A stretch of DNA of 64,000 nt from an uncultured Caulobacterales bacterium. Its GTDB lineage: Bacteria > Pseudomonadota > Alphaproteobacteria > Caulobacterales > Maricaulaceae. The stretch is from the NCBI GenBank assembly GCA_947503715.1, contig CANNER010000005.1, positions 18,268 through 82,267 of the forward strand, in the 5' to 3' direction. Each line of letters starts with the position of its first letter. Within the stretch, counting starts at the first letter, position 1. The notes under the pieces are model-generated. The model was not told where the DNA came from. It searched no databases and saw only the letters and a list, made by a program, of their open reading frames with translations. Both the position numbers and the translations under genes were made by a program. Positions 32,263-41,738 of the stretch are shown piece by piece.

Positions 32263-35200
32263 ATGTTGCTCTCTGATACAGCCGTCAAACGGCCGGTCTT
32301 TGCATCCGTTATTGCCCTGATCCTCATCATTTTTGGGGTGATTGCCTTTGATCGTCTGTCCTTGCGCGAATATCCGGATATTGATGCGCCGATTGTGTCA
32401 ATTGATACGCGCTATGCCGGCGCATCCGCTTCGGTCGTTGAAACCCGGATCACCCAAATCATCGAAGACCGCATTGCCGGTGTTGAGGGCATCCGATTTA
32501 TTAATTCGACGAGTTCAGATGGTCGTTCCCGTATCAGTGTCGAGTTTGGAATTGATCAGGATATTGATGTCGCTGCAAATGATATTCGCGACCGTATTTC
32601 AGGCGTTCTCGATAATTTGCCGGAAGAGGCTGACCCGCCGGAAGTGGAAAAAGCTGATAGCAATGATGATGTCATCATTTGGTTGAACCTTGCCAGTGAT
32701 AGTATGACGGTTCCGGAATTGTCAGACTATGCGGACAGATATCTTGTTGATCGGTTTTCCGCATTGGACGGCGTGGCACGCGTGCGCGTTGGTGGCTCAA
32801 GAGACTATGCGTTGCGCGTCTGGATTGACCGCCGCAAATTGGCTGCGCGTAATTTAACGGTTGCGGATATTGAAGGCGCGCTCAGGTCTGAAAATATTGA
32901 GGCCCCTGCCGGGAATTTGGAGTCAAACCAGCGTATTTACACGATGCGTCTGAACCGGGCTTTCCAGACTGCCGATGACTTTGCGGGCCTTGTGATCGCC
33001 GAAGGGGATGATGGATTTCTCGTCCGACTTGGTGATATTGCACGCGTGGAGCGTGGGACGGAAGAAGATCGGAATATGTTTCGTGGGAATGGTGTACCCA
33101 TGGTCGGTCTTGGTATTGTCAAACAATCGACGGCCAATACGGTCGATGTTGCGCAATCCGCCCGCGATCTTGCGGATCGCCTGAATGAGACGTTACCGGA
33201 AGGCATCGTCATTGCGCGGAGTTTTGACAGTTCGGTTTTTATTTCCGCCTCTATTCGTGAAGTTTACACAACGCTGGGTATTGCCGTCGTACTCGTCACG
33301 CTCGTGATCTTCCTGTTTTTGGGCAGCCTACGCGCGACAATTATACCGGCAATCACAGTTCCGATTTCAATCACGGCGACATTTATCATTCTTTTCGCGC
33401 TAGGACTTTCTATTAACCTGCTTACACTTTTAGCACTTGTACTGGCCATTGGGTTGGTTGTGGATGATGCCATTGTTGTGTTGGAAAATATTGTCCGTCG
33501 CATCAATGCATATGACGAGACACCGCTGGTCGCGGCCTATCGCGGGACACGACAGGTTGGTTTTGCCGTGGTCGCAACGACGTTAGTTTTGGTCGCCGTC
33601 TTTGTTCCAATCACATTTTTGCAGGGCGATATTGGGCGTCTCTTCAGAGAGTTTGCGCTGACCATTGCGGCCGCCGTTGTGTTTTCCAGCCTGCTGGCGC
33701 TCACCTTGACGCCGATGCTGGCGTCCAAGCTTATAAAGATGAAAAATCGTGATAAGCCCACGCTTTTATCGGCGCTCCCGCGGGCTGTTGATCGTCTGTT
33801 TGAACATGTTTTGAAAGGATATGGCTGGGTCATCGACAGATTGATTAAACGTCCGATCCTCGTGGGCCTCGTGCTTGTGGGGCTTCTGGGCGGGGCGGTT
33901 TATGGGGTGAATAATATCCAGCAGGAATATGTTCCAATCGAGGACCGCGGCGGTTTCTTCGTGGCTGTCCGCGGGCCCGAGGGGGCGTCCTATAGCTATA
34001 TGGAACGCTATATGGACGAGATCGAAAGACGTCTTTTACCCTATACGGAGAGCCAAGACGGCAATCCGCCGGAAATGACACGCCTGCTCATTCGGGCTCC
34101 GGGCTTTGGCGGAAATTCTTACAATGGTGGATTCGTAATTGTCGTATTGAACGACTGGAGCGCACGCCGACCTGCGGATGAAATTATCTCGGAAATCAAT
34201 AGAGGTCTTTCCGATCTTCCCGGTATTCGAGCCTTTGCCCGGATGCGTCAGGGCTTGGGCGGGGGGACGGGCAAACCGGTTCAATTCGTCCTCGGCGGCC
34301 CCTCTTATGAGACTTTGACGGAATGGCGAGATATATTTGTTGAAGCGTTGGAAACTAATAATCCCGGCTTGGTAGATATTGACTGGGATTATAAAGAAAC
34401 CCAACCCCAATACCGTATTGATATCAATTATGATCGCGCGGCAGATTTGGGTGTGACCGTTGATGATATTGGTCGCACATTGCAGACGATGCTGGGCTCG
34501 CGTCGGGTCACGACTTATATTGATAAGGGTGAGGAATATGACATCATCCTTGAAGGCCTTCGTAACGAACAGAATAATGCGAATGATGTCTCGAATATAT
34601 ATGTACGGTCGGACCGTTCCGGTCGGCTGATTCCGCTTTCTAACCTCGTCACGATTTTGCCAAGTGCGGATAGTGCGTCGCTCAATCGATATAATCGCGT
34701 GCGCGCGATTACAATCGAAGCTGGATTGGCAGACGGTGCGGCGTTGGGTGATGTTTTGGACGCGATGCAGAAAACGGCACGTGAGGTTTTACCACAAGAG
34801 GCTACAATCGATTTCAAAGGGCAGTCCTTGGACTTTAAGACGTCTGGAAGTTCAATTATTTTTGTTTTTGGCACGGGACTTGTGATTGTGTTCCTCGTTC
34901 TCGCCGCGCAATTTGAGAGCTACCGCCACCCCGTGATTATTATCCTGACGGTTCCCGCAACAATTGCTGGCGGCCTGCTCGGATTATGGCTGACGGGGAA
35001 CTCGCTCAATATCTACACCCAGATTGGATTGATTATGTTGATTGGCTTGGCGGCCAAGAACGGTATTCTGATTGTCGAATTTGCAAACCAGCTTCGAGAC
35101 GAGGGTGTTGAATTTGCAGAAGCGATAAAAGAATCTGCGATGACGCGTTTTCGTCCCATCGTCATGACGGGTTTGACAACTGCGGCGGGCGCTGTACCGC

Positions 35201-35442
35201 TTTTGATCTCCAGCGGGGCTGGATCTGAAACACGCGCCGCGATCGGTGTGGTTATCCTATTTGGTGTTATCGCAGCCGCCTTAGTGTGCGTTTTATTCGT
35301 GCCGACGGCCTATGCTCTACTCGCCCGCGGGACAGGATCTCCAAAAGATGTCGCGAGACGGTTAGAGGCGGAAGCCAAACAAAGCCGGTTGCAAGACGAT
35401 GGAGCCACAGAAGGTAAGGGTGGCCTCCTCCCGGCAGAGTAG
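32263..35442 (+). CDS. RND efflux pump inner membrane subunit (HAE1/AcrB family)
   Basis: Proton-driven multidrug exporter of 1059 residues. N terminus MLLSDTAVKRPVFASVIALI is typical. Central helices carry VLAIGLVVDDAIVVLENIVR with the proton-relay Asp pair, and the second half has MLIGLAAKNGILIVEFANQL. Two large periplasmic loops are present. The stop lies 20 bases before the left att of island C. Confidence 0.96.
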   Translation: MLLSDTAVKRPVFASVIALILIIFGVIAFDRLSLREYPDIDAPIVSIDTRYAGASASVVETRITQIIEDRIAGVEGIRFINSTSSDGRSRISVEFGIDQDIDVAANDIRDRISGVLDNLPEEADPPEVEKADSNDDVIIWLNLASDSMTVPELSDYADRYLVDRFSALDGVARVRVGGSRDYALRVWIDRRKLAARNLTVADIEGALRSENIEAPAGNLESNQRIYTMRLNRAFQTADDFAGLVIAEGDDGFLVRLGDIARVERGTEEDRNMFRGNGVPMVGLGIVKQSTANTVDVAQSARDLADRLNETLPEGIVIARSFDSSVFISASIREVYTTLGIAVVLVTLVIFLFLGSLRATIIPAITVPISITATFIILFALGLSINLLTLLALVLAIGLVVDDAIVVLENIVRRINAYDETPLVAAYRGTRQVGFAVVATTLVLVAVFVPITFLQGDIGRLFREFALTIAAAVVFSSLLALTLTPMLASKLIKMKNRDKPTLLSALPRAVDRLFEHVLKGYGWVIDRLIKRPILVGLVLVGLLGGAVYGVNNIQQEYVPIEDRGGFFVAVRGPEGASYSYMERYMDEIERRLLPYTESQDGNPPEMTRLLIRAPGFGGNSYNGGFVIVVLNDWSARRPADEIISEINRGLSDLPGIRAFARMRQGLGGGTGKPVQFVLGGPSYETLTEWRDIFVEALETNNPGLVDIDWDYKETQPQYRIDINYDRAADLGVTVDDIGRTLQTMLGSRRVTTYIDKGEEYDIILEGLRNEQNNANDVSNIYVRSDRSGRLIPLSNLVTILPSADSASLNRYNRVRAITIEAGLADGAALGDVLDAMQKTAREVLPQEATIDFKGQSLDFKTSGSSIIFVFGTGLVIVFLVLAAQFESYRHPVIIILTVPATIAGGLLGLWLTGNSLNIYTQIGLIMLIGLAAKNGILIVEFANQLRDEGVEFAEAIKESAMTRFRPIVMTGLTTAAGAVPLLISSGAGSETRAAIGVVILFGVIAAALVCVLFVPTAYALLARGTGSPKDVARRLEAEAKQSRLQDDGATEGKGGLLPAE

Positions 35443-35462
35443 GTTGATAAAACGGTAAGAAC

Positions 35463-35479
35463 TGGCGCACCCGACAGGA
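35463..35479. other. Left att copy of island C
   Basis: TGGCGCACCCGACAGGA, identical to 47726-47742. The flanks also agree (GAA before, a C/T then T after). The tRNA body is absent here. Confidence 0.85.
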
Positions 35480-35750
35480 CTGCTTCTGACGTAATAAAAA
35501 CATTATAAAACATATAGATAGCAGGTGGATAAATGTCAATGTACCACAGTTTTTTTGCTAAAGTTCACCCCAATTGGGAAGTGTGATAGCAAGCGTTCTT
35601 TTGCTCAATTCCCGTTAAGCTAGAGGCTATTCGTAGCGAAAGCGTCAAGCGAGTAGCCTGCCTGTCCGGCGAGGACGCCTGCTCGATGGTCGCGGCTGGT
35701 TGCGTAGTCGATGGCCCTTTAACCAAAGGTCCAACAGCTTCGGCTTAGCT
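35480..35750. other. Left end of island C, non-coding
   Basis: Holds two words like the integrase-side repeats (TGTACCACAGTT near 35540 and TTCACCCCAATT at 35564-35575) and a 10-bp stem AGGCTATTCG/CGAGTAGCCT (35624-35659). The stem lies downstream of hsdM. No gene seen. Confidence 0.5.
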
Positions 35751-37196
35751 TTATAGATCGAGAGCCTCTTCAACTTCTGTGAAATGCTCTAAGGCTTCTC
35801 GTAGATTTTCAACGATATCAGCAGCGATAATGTCAGGCGGCGGCAGAGCATCTACATCTTCAAGGCTATCATCTTTCAACCAAAATATATCCAAATTTGT
35901 CTTATCACGTGCAATAAGATCGTCGTAGTCGAAGGCTTTAAAGCGTTCACTCTCTACGCGTTTATGCCGTTCGCCTGACTTATAACAGCCCACAAAGTCA
36001 TCTAAATCAGTGCGGCGCAGGCCGTTTTTCTTGAGCGTAAAATGCTTGTTTGTTCGAAAATCATATATCCAAAGCTTCTCTGTTTGAGCCGTTTTTGAAG
36101 CCGCCTTGGCGGTAAAAAACAAGACATTCGCCTTCACGCCGGGCTTATAGAATATCCCGGTTGGAAGCCTTAAAAGCGTGTGGAAATCAAATTGTTCAAG
36201 CAAGCGTTTGCGAATGCCTTCGCCCGCACTTCCCGCCTCAAAAAGCACATTGTCCGGCAAAACGACGCCTGCCTCTCCATTCGTTTCCAATGTCGACATG
36301 ATGTGCTGGAGGAAATTTAGCTGCTTGTTTGACGTGGTATATTTGAAATCCTCACGCTCATAGCTTTCAGTTTCAGTGACAACTTCACCGTTTGCACCAA
36401 TATCCTTAAAGCTCGATTTTTTACCGAAAGGCGGGTTTGTCAGTATGGTGCCATAACTCGTACCGCGCTTTGATAAAGCATCGGCGCGCGTCACCGGGGA
36501 CTCGTCACCGCCAATGCCGTGCAGATACATATTCATTGATGACAATCGCACAACATCTTGGACAATATCTGTGCCGGAAAAGGTCTGTTCGCGTAGTTGC
36601 CGTGCCTGCTCTTTGTCCCCTGAGACTTTGGTTTTCATATGCTCGTAAGCGGATAATAAAAAGCCTGACGTGCCGCAGGCTGGGTCATGCACAGTCTTAC
36701 CCAAAGGCGGGTCAACGACTTCGACGATAGCGTCAATCAGCGGACGCGGCGTGAAGTATTGCCCCGCGCCTGATGCGACTTCGGAAGCATTTTTTTCCAA
36801 AAGCCCCTCGTAAATCTCGCCTTTGACATCAACCTTAAGCCCTAGCCAAGCCTCTGCCCCGATAAGCGATATGACTTTGGTCAGGCGTGCAGGGTTATTA
36901 AACTTGTTCTGCGCACCCTTAAAAATCGTTCCCATAAAGCCGGACGTTTTGACCAGCTCTTTGAGAATGTCGTTATAGCGGCTCTCTAAAGCTTCACCTG
37001 TCAGATGCGCAAAGTCTGCCCAGCGACAACCCTTTGGTACACGTGAGGGTTCACCCAAAAGGCTCTCACGCTCTTCATCCATTTTAAGGAAAAGCAGATA
37101 GGTGATTTGCTCAAGATAATCGCCATAACTAATGCCCTCCTCACGCAGGACATGAGCCATATTCCAAACTTTAGCGACAAGGTCTTCACGGGTCAT
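35751..37196 (-). CDS. hsdM: Type I restriction-modification methyltransferase subunit HsdM
   Basis: Adenine-N6 methyltransferase of 481 residues. Helical N domain, then FTPRPLIDAIVEVVDPPLGK, the SAM site HDPACGTSGFLLSAYEHM and catalytic NPPFG (in GTILTNPPFGKKSSF). It is the last gene of the operon and overlaps the OLD-family gene by 4 bases, instead of adjoining hsdS as usual. Confidence 0.96.
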   Translation of the reverse strand: MTREDLVAKVWNMAHVLREEGISYGDYLEQITYLLFLKMDEERESLLGEPSRVPKGCRWADFAHLTGEALESRYNDILKELVKTSGFMGTIFKGAQNKFNNPARLTKVISLIGAEAWLGLKVDVKGEIYEGLLEKNASEVASGAGQYFTPRPLIDAIVEVVDPPLGKTVHDPACGTSGFLLSAYEHMKTKVSGDKEQARQLREQTFSGTDIVQDVVRLSSMNMYLHGIGGDESPVTRADALSKRGTSYGTILTNPPFGKKSSFKDIGANGEVVTETESYEREDFKYTTSNKQLNFLQHIMSTLETNGEAGVVLPDNVLFEAGSAGEGIRKRLLEQFDFHTLLRLPTGIFYKPGVKANVLFFTAKAASKTAQTEKLWIYDFRTNKHFTLKKNGLRRTDLDDFVGCYKSGERHKRVESERFKAFDYDDLIARDKTNLDIFWLKDDSLEDVDALPPPDIIAADIVENLREALEHFTEVEEALDL

Positions 37197-39055
37197 ACTA
37201 ATGGTACTCCTGGTAGTGTAAGCCCGAGCTCATACGAAATATTGTCAAACAGTCTTAGGAATTCTCTGGAAAGTGGTTCCAAGTCATTGTCATCGTGGTC
37301 GGTCATCCATTCCACCCAGTCGGTTTTTATTTCGTCGCGTGGACTGTACTTAAGAAACAGTGTTTCTTCATCATCAAATACCTGATTTAGCGCCTCATTC
37401 TCTTCGATAAGACGTCGTGATAAATCGCTAGATATTCGTGTTGCAATGCTCTCTTCTCTGAGCCATCCATCATCGAACGCTTCTCGCCAAATTCGAGGCG
37501 GCCAGAGAGTTTCAAGGCAAACTGGAATTTGCATCCCATTTTCGAACGCAGTTCTTAAATGGATAGGGGTAAGATGTAATTTCGGGGACACGTATTTAGG
37601 TCGCGGGATATCTGTATTAAAACGCTCTAGGGCTGACTGACCTTCTTCATCTGTATCAAGTATTCCATACGCTTTCCTTCTGTCAGCATTTGGTAAATGC
37701 CTGTTTTTAAACTCCCAAGAACGCAGCATATTCGTGACATAATTAGCACCAGCTCGGGCAGGAGGTTGAGCAAGGAAAATATGCTCTAACAACCTAGGAC
37801 GGAAGCGTTCCAATAAATTTGATAATAATGCGTATTCTGTGGGGCCCTCAACGAAAATAGTGGGAAGAGTAGCAGGGTTAAGCTCATCAAGTTTTTGCTG
37901 TAGGTCGGCTTGCTGAGTTAGGAGCGTTTCCACCTCTTCCTGCGCTCTCAATATATGGGGTGCAATGATAGGCATTACGCCCATATGAGTGTCGAGCGAA
38001 TTATCTATCTCGCTCAAGTCTTGAATTATAGTGCCAGTGTTACCACTGGGACACACGATGTGCTTTACGTCTCTGAACTCATTATCTTCGTTTGCTAGAT
38101 TATAAAAAACAGGTGAATGAGTAGTAAGTAGAACTTGGGTGAGACCTGACTGAGCTAAATCGCAAAAGGTGTCTGCTAACTCTTGTGATCGGCGAAATTC
38201 AAGATTGTTTTCTGGTTCTTCATACGCCCATATAAATGTGTGCGGTGGAGCGCCCCTAACCCCTAACGCCTTTTTTTGCTCAACAATGAATTTTAAAATA
38301 AGGGGAATGTAACGTGCTTTGATTCCGTCACCACGACTATCTAAAGAAATCAATTTGTCGGTATAAAGAAAATCTAATTGTTCAAAAATATTACTCAGGT
38401 CGTTGGGCATACTTATTTTAGCATCATCGCCTAACTGTCCTGTAATATCAGTGATAAGCCCTTCGACATACCCAGCAATGGCGGCTTCAAAATCACCGCT
38501 AGTCTCCCTCATTCCTTCTTCAGCGACTTGAGAAATAACTCTATATATTCTTCCCCGCAACTCTTTGAAGAAGACAGCACTGCGGATAGCAGGAACGTAT
38601 TCAAATTCAATTTTTGTCAACAACGTGCGCACATTAGATTTGGCCGGAATGCCGTCTTCTAAAAATTCTGTTCTGAAACCTCCACCCCTTCTCTTTGGAA
38701 CGTAATTGAAACCATTATAATCATCTTTGTGCGCTCCAGCTGAACGCCATGTCTTAGTCCAACGCACAAAGTGACCATTGTTTTGATGATAACTATCAGG
38801 AAGTTCGAGGTCTAAAGTTACTTCAATCTGAGGAGCCTTGTTAGCAATTGGCTCAACATATCGATTGTAATCTGTTCTGAAGTCAAAATCTTGATTAGGA
38901 TTTGTCTTGCCATTGAAGAAAAGATTTAGAGCCCGAAGAATGTTAGATTTTCCACAATCATTATCGCCAACAAATACGGAAAGGTCTTTGACATTGATAT
39001 CGAGGCTATGAATTGATCGGAAATTCTTAATTTGTATTCGTCTGATTTTAGGCAC
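37193..39055 (-). CDS. OLD-family ATPase with TOPRIM nuclease domain
   Basis: 620 residues. N-terminal ABC-type ATPase: KNFRSIHSLDINV, Walker A GDNDCGKS at residues 30-37, then the late motifs YEEPENNLEFRRSQELAD and LLTTHSPVFYNL. C-terminal TOPRIM: IFVEGPTEYALLSNLL (Glu) and GILDTDEEGQ (Asp-x-Asp), the plan of OLD/GajA nucleases. No UvrD-like partner, as in Gabija, is present. It sits between hsdS and hsdM in the same operon, 23 bases after the unknown gene. Related ATPases inside type I operons (RloA-like) are known; this one probably adds a second line of defence. Confidence 0.85.
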   Translation of the reverse strand: MPKIRRIQIKNFRSIHSLDINVKDLSVFVGDNDCGKSNILRALNLFFNGKTNPNQDFDFRTDYNRYVEPIANKAPQIEVTLDLELPDSYHQNNGHFVRWTKTWRSAGAHKDDYNGFNYVPKRRGGGFRTEFLEDGIPAKSNVRTLLTKIEFEYVPAIRSAVFFKELRGRIYRVISQVAEEGMRETSGDFEAAIAGYVEGLITDITGQLGDDAKISMPNDLSNIFEQLDFLYTDKLISLDSRGDGIKARYIPLILKFIVEQKKALGVRGAPPHTFIWAYEEPENNLEFRRSQELADTFCDLAQSGLTQVLLTTHSPVFYNLANEDNEFRDVKHIVCPSGNTGTIIQDLSEIDNSLDTHMGVMPIIAPHILRAQEEVETLLTQQADLQQKLDELNPATLPTIFVEGPTEYALLSNLLERFRPRLLEHIFLAQPPARAGANYVTNMLRSWEFKNRHLPNADRRKAYGILDTDEEGQSALERFNTDIPRPKYVSPKLHLTPIHLRTAFENGMQIPVCLETLWPPRIWREAFDDGWLREESIATRISSDLSRRLIEENEALNQVFDDEETLFLKYSPRDEIKTDWVEWMTDHDDNDLEPLSREFLRLFDNISYELGLTLPGVPLV

Positions 39056-39078
39056 AATTAGACTCCGATAAAATACAA

Positions 39079-40230
39079 TTACGCACTGCTGCTCTCCCTA
39101 TCTTTCTGGACGTCACTCCAAAAACTTTTTATGCTATCAGAATATGCGCTGTAGGGACGCGTTGCCGCATCAACATCAACTGAAATTACTTCACTTACTA
39201 ATTCAAGAATGTTTTTTGTTAAGCCATGCACTTCTTCGAGTTGCGGGCTGGACTCATGCAAATACTTACTGGCCTTCTCCCACAATGTGTCAAATCGTTT
39301 TCCTAATCTTTCAGTTTCAGGCAGGGGAAGCATTAGATTGTCGGAAAGGTGAGTCCAAAACCTGTTTTTAACATGAGAGTCAGTCATTGGCCTCCCGTTG
39401 TGTTTACCAGATTTTGGGGGCGGAAACCAAGCGTCGGTTAGCAATTTCATAAAACGGCGGCACCCGAGGCCAGCCATTGCAAATTCTTCCGTCGTGTGGG
39501 CCTGCTTCAACGCCTTGGTAATTGCGTGGAGCGGTTCGAATAATTTCGGGTGCGCTTCTTCAAGATTATGAATTATCTCATCAACTAAATTATCCTCTAT
39601 CTCTAGCGCATCTCTAAAATACCGATGTAGTCCACTTATTCTTTGAAAATGCTCAAGTGTATCATAGTCATCAAAAATAGTACGGCGAGCACCTGAGTCT
39701 ACATATTTTGTATCAAACCCCGCTTCTTCAAACTGTTTGATGAGGTATATATCTTTGGTGTTTTCAAGATCACCCATACTGTAAAAAAGGCGACATCTTT
39801 TTCCTTGTAAACGGCCTCGTTCCACAAGGGAGTTTCTAAAATAAACAAGGTGCTTCGGTTCTGAAAAATCAACCTCGATAGCGCCAAGATACCAATCGAA
39901 ATCTGAAAGGTAGTTGTCGATTTCACGCGCTATCTCTTCACTCATATTTTGGATCAAAAACACACAAATCGTTATATTGGGCAGCAACGCGGAAGCCTTG
40001 TCCTGCTTTAGCAAATATAAGCCATCAGTCTCTAAAACAGACAGTGTCGTCAGTTTATACTCCCAGTAGGTTTTGCTTCTCGAGAACGTTAAAATGTCGC
40101 CCTCAGCAAAACGTTTTGCTCGACTGCAAGCCTGAAGCACACCGCTATTAATGACCTTTTCTCTGATAGGGTCGCCGTAGCTACCGCCAAAATCGTCATG
40201 GTCAGAATTGAATAAGAATGCGATATTCAC
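39079..40230 (-). CDS. Unrecognised protein inserted in the hsd operon
   Basis: 383 residues, family not recognised. N part (MNIAFLFNSDHDDFGGSYGD) looks alpha/beta, with LLPNITICVFLIQNM as a buried strand. The C half is helical and charged (LFEPLHAITKALKQAHTTEE, then TLWEKASKYLHESS), loosely like HEPN-type helical bundles but without a clear catalytic motif. Its start overlaps the hsdS stop as ATGA and it runs into the OLD-family gene after 23 bases, so the pair behaves as a cassette. It may be the sensor or toxin partner of the OLD protein. Confidence 0.6.
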   Translation of the reverse strand: MNIAFLFNSDHDDFGGSYGDPIREKVINSGVLQACSRAKRFAEGDILTFSRSKTYWEYKLTTLSVLETDGLYLLKQDKASALLPNITICVFLIQNMSEEIAREIDNYLSDFDWYLGAIEVDFSEPKHLVYFRNSLVERGRLQGKRCRLFYSMGDLENTKDIYLIKQFEEAGFDTKYVDSGARRTIFDDYDTLEHFQRISGLHRYFRDALEIEDNLVDEIIHNLEEAHPKLFEPLHAITKALKQAHTTEEFAMAGLGCRRFMKLLTDAWFPPPKSGKHNGRPMTDSHVKNRFWTHLSDNLMLPLPETERLGKRFDTLWEKASKYLHESSPQLEEVHGLTKNILELVSEVISVDVDAATRPYSAYSDSIKSFWSDVQKDRESSSA

Positions 40231-41735
40231 GACGCGGCCTTAATCTGTTTCAGCAATTCGCTGGCGGGTTCGTCATTTGGGTTTTGGGGGACGAGATTGC
40301 CTTCGAAGGCGGTTTTTAGGACGGCTTGTTTGAGGGCTTTGGCTTGGCGTGCTTGGGCGTCCAATGTGGCCTCAACCTTATCCGCCTTGGACAAGGCTTC
40401 CTCGACGCGCGAGACGATTTCGGCTTGTTCGTTTAGTGGCGGGAGGGGAATGGGGAATGATCTAAGCTGTTCAAGGTTAAGAGTTTTTCGAGCTACTTCT
40501 CGAGAAGACCCGATTAAGTTTTGATTACTTTTTTCTTCAATTAAAGCTAACTCCACCCATCGAGCCTGAATTATATCGCTAATAGGCAAAACTCCAACGG
40601 CCCTCGCAACATTAGCCCCTTGAAGGGATTTAGGGACGATTGCCGTACGACCAACGCTGCCTACTAAAGTGACGAGTAATTCGCCGCCCTCAAGAAATGT
40701 TCGTTGATACTTTTCGGCGATGCTAGGGTCGATTATTTTTAGCTTTTCTTGATTTATGCGTGAATTTTTCACATCGCATACTCGCACTAACTTTGTGCCT
40801 TCAGGCAGATTATCTCCGGGCTGCAACACGCCATATGAAATAACCCTTACCGCTGAAGTTAATCTTTCGACAGAAGCTTGCCGCCAACCCTTTGGAAACT
40901 TTAACTGAAACTCCTCAAGAGGCTCAACAGGAGTTTTATACTTCGCCCGAAACTTCGCCAATTCCTTATCCGTCTTTGGCCGCGCTTTCCCCTTAGCGTC
41001 CAGCTTCTCTAGCTCGGCTTTTTCCCATGCAGTGTAGCGGGCTTTTAGGATACGGGTGAGAAGGGCGTCTGCTGTCTCAGAAGGTGGGTTTTGGGCGCGC
41101 CAGTCTGCGGTTAGTTCGCCTGTGACGGCGGCTTTGAGGACGGCTTTGCGGTAGCGGGTCAGGGCCGTGCGCGCCCGCGCAATTGCTCGCTCCCCCGCCT
41201 CAATGCTCGAGAACAGTTCATCAATTTTATCAACGATGCGGCTTTGTTCCGCGAGGGGGGGAAGGGGTAAAGGAATGTTCTGAATTGTCCGCGATGACAG
41301 GTGCTTAACCGTCACAGCAGACGTATGTTCATTTATCTTATTCAAATATCCCGGAAGCGCGTATGATAACAAACGCGGATGATAATGATTGCTTTTAATA
41401 TCAATTCGGCAAACACGTTGGTTTAGAAGCGCATTCCGACCCTGCCAACGCGCAGCGTTAAAATCACCATCCATTCCAATCAGTAAGTCGCCAGCTTTAA
41501 CATCATATCCGTCTATGCGTGGTCCATTGTAAAGTGTCCCAGTTTCACCCGACAGAATATCACGAATTCTGATAAGGGGTTCGCCGTCATCACGTGAGAA
41601 ATATTTAGATTTAAAAGCATAGCCATTCACGACATTGGCAATGTTGCTAAGCCTTACGCGCTCCCAAGTTTCAAACTTGCCAAGAAGGCCGCCCGTTTTT
41701 TCAACCAGCTCATCTAAGTCTTCACCGAATGCCAT
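40227..41735 (-). CDS. hsdS: Type I restriction-modification specificity subunit HsdS
   Basis: 502 residues with two target-recognition domains. Each is closed by a conserved helix repeat: PLPPLAEQSRIVDKIDELFS near residue 155 and PLPPLNEQAEIVSRVEEALS near 415. The C end reads QAVLKTAFEGNLVPQNPNDE. It begins 3 bases after hsdR. The two domains bind the two halves of a split DNA site that cannot be predicted here. Confidence 0.95.
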   Translation of the reverse strand: MAFGEDLDELVEKTGGLLGKFETWERVRLSNIANVVNGYAFKSKYFSRDDGEPLIRIRDILSGETGTLYNGPRIDGYDVKAGDLLIGMDGDFNAARWQGRNALLNQRVCRIDIKSNHYHPRLLSYALPGYLNKINEHTSAVTVKHLSSRTIQNIPLPLPPLAEQSRIVDKIDELFSSIEAGERAIARARTALTRYRKAVLKAAVTGELTADWRAQNPPSETADALLTRILKARYTAWEKAELEKLDAKGKARPKTDKELAKFRAKYKTPVEPLEEFQLKFPKGWRQASVERLTSAVRVISYGVLQPGDNLPEGTKLVRVCDVKNSRINQEKLKIIDPSIAEKYQRTFLEGGELLVTLVGSVGRTAIVPKSLQGANVARAVGVLPISDIIQARWVELALIEEKSNQNLIGSSREVARKTLNLEQLRSFPIPLPPLNEQAEIVSRVEEALSKADKVEATLDAQARQAKALKQAVLKTAFEGNLVPQNPNDEPASELLKQIKAAS

Positions 41736-41738
41736 TCT

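Noticed and set aside
37193..40230. Gabija (GajA/GajB) system
   Set aside because: The OLD-like gene resembles GajA, but no UvrD/Rep-type helicase (GajB) is next to it; the neighbour is an unrelated unknown protein.
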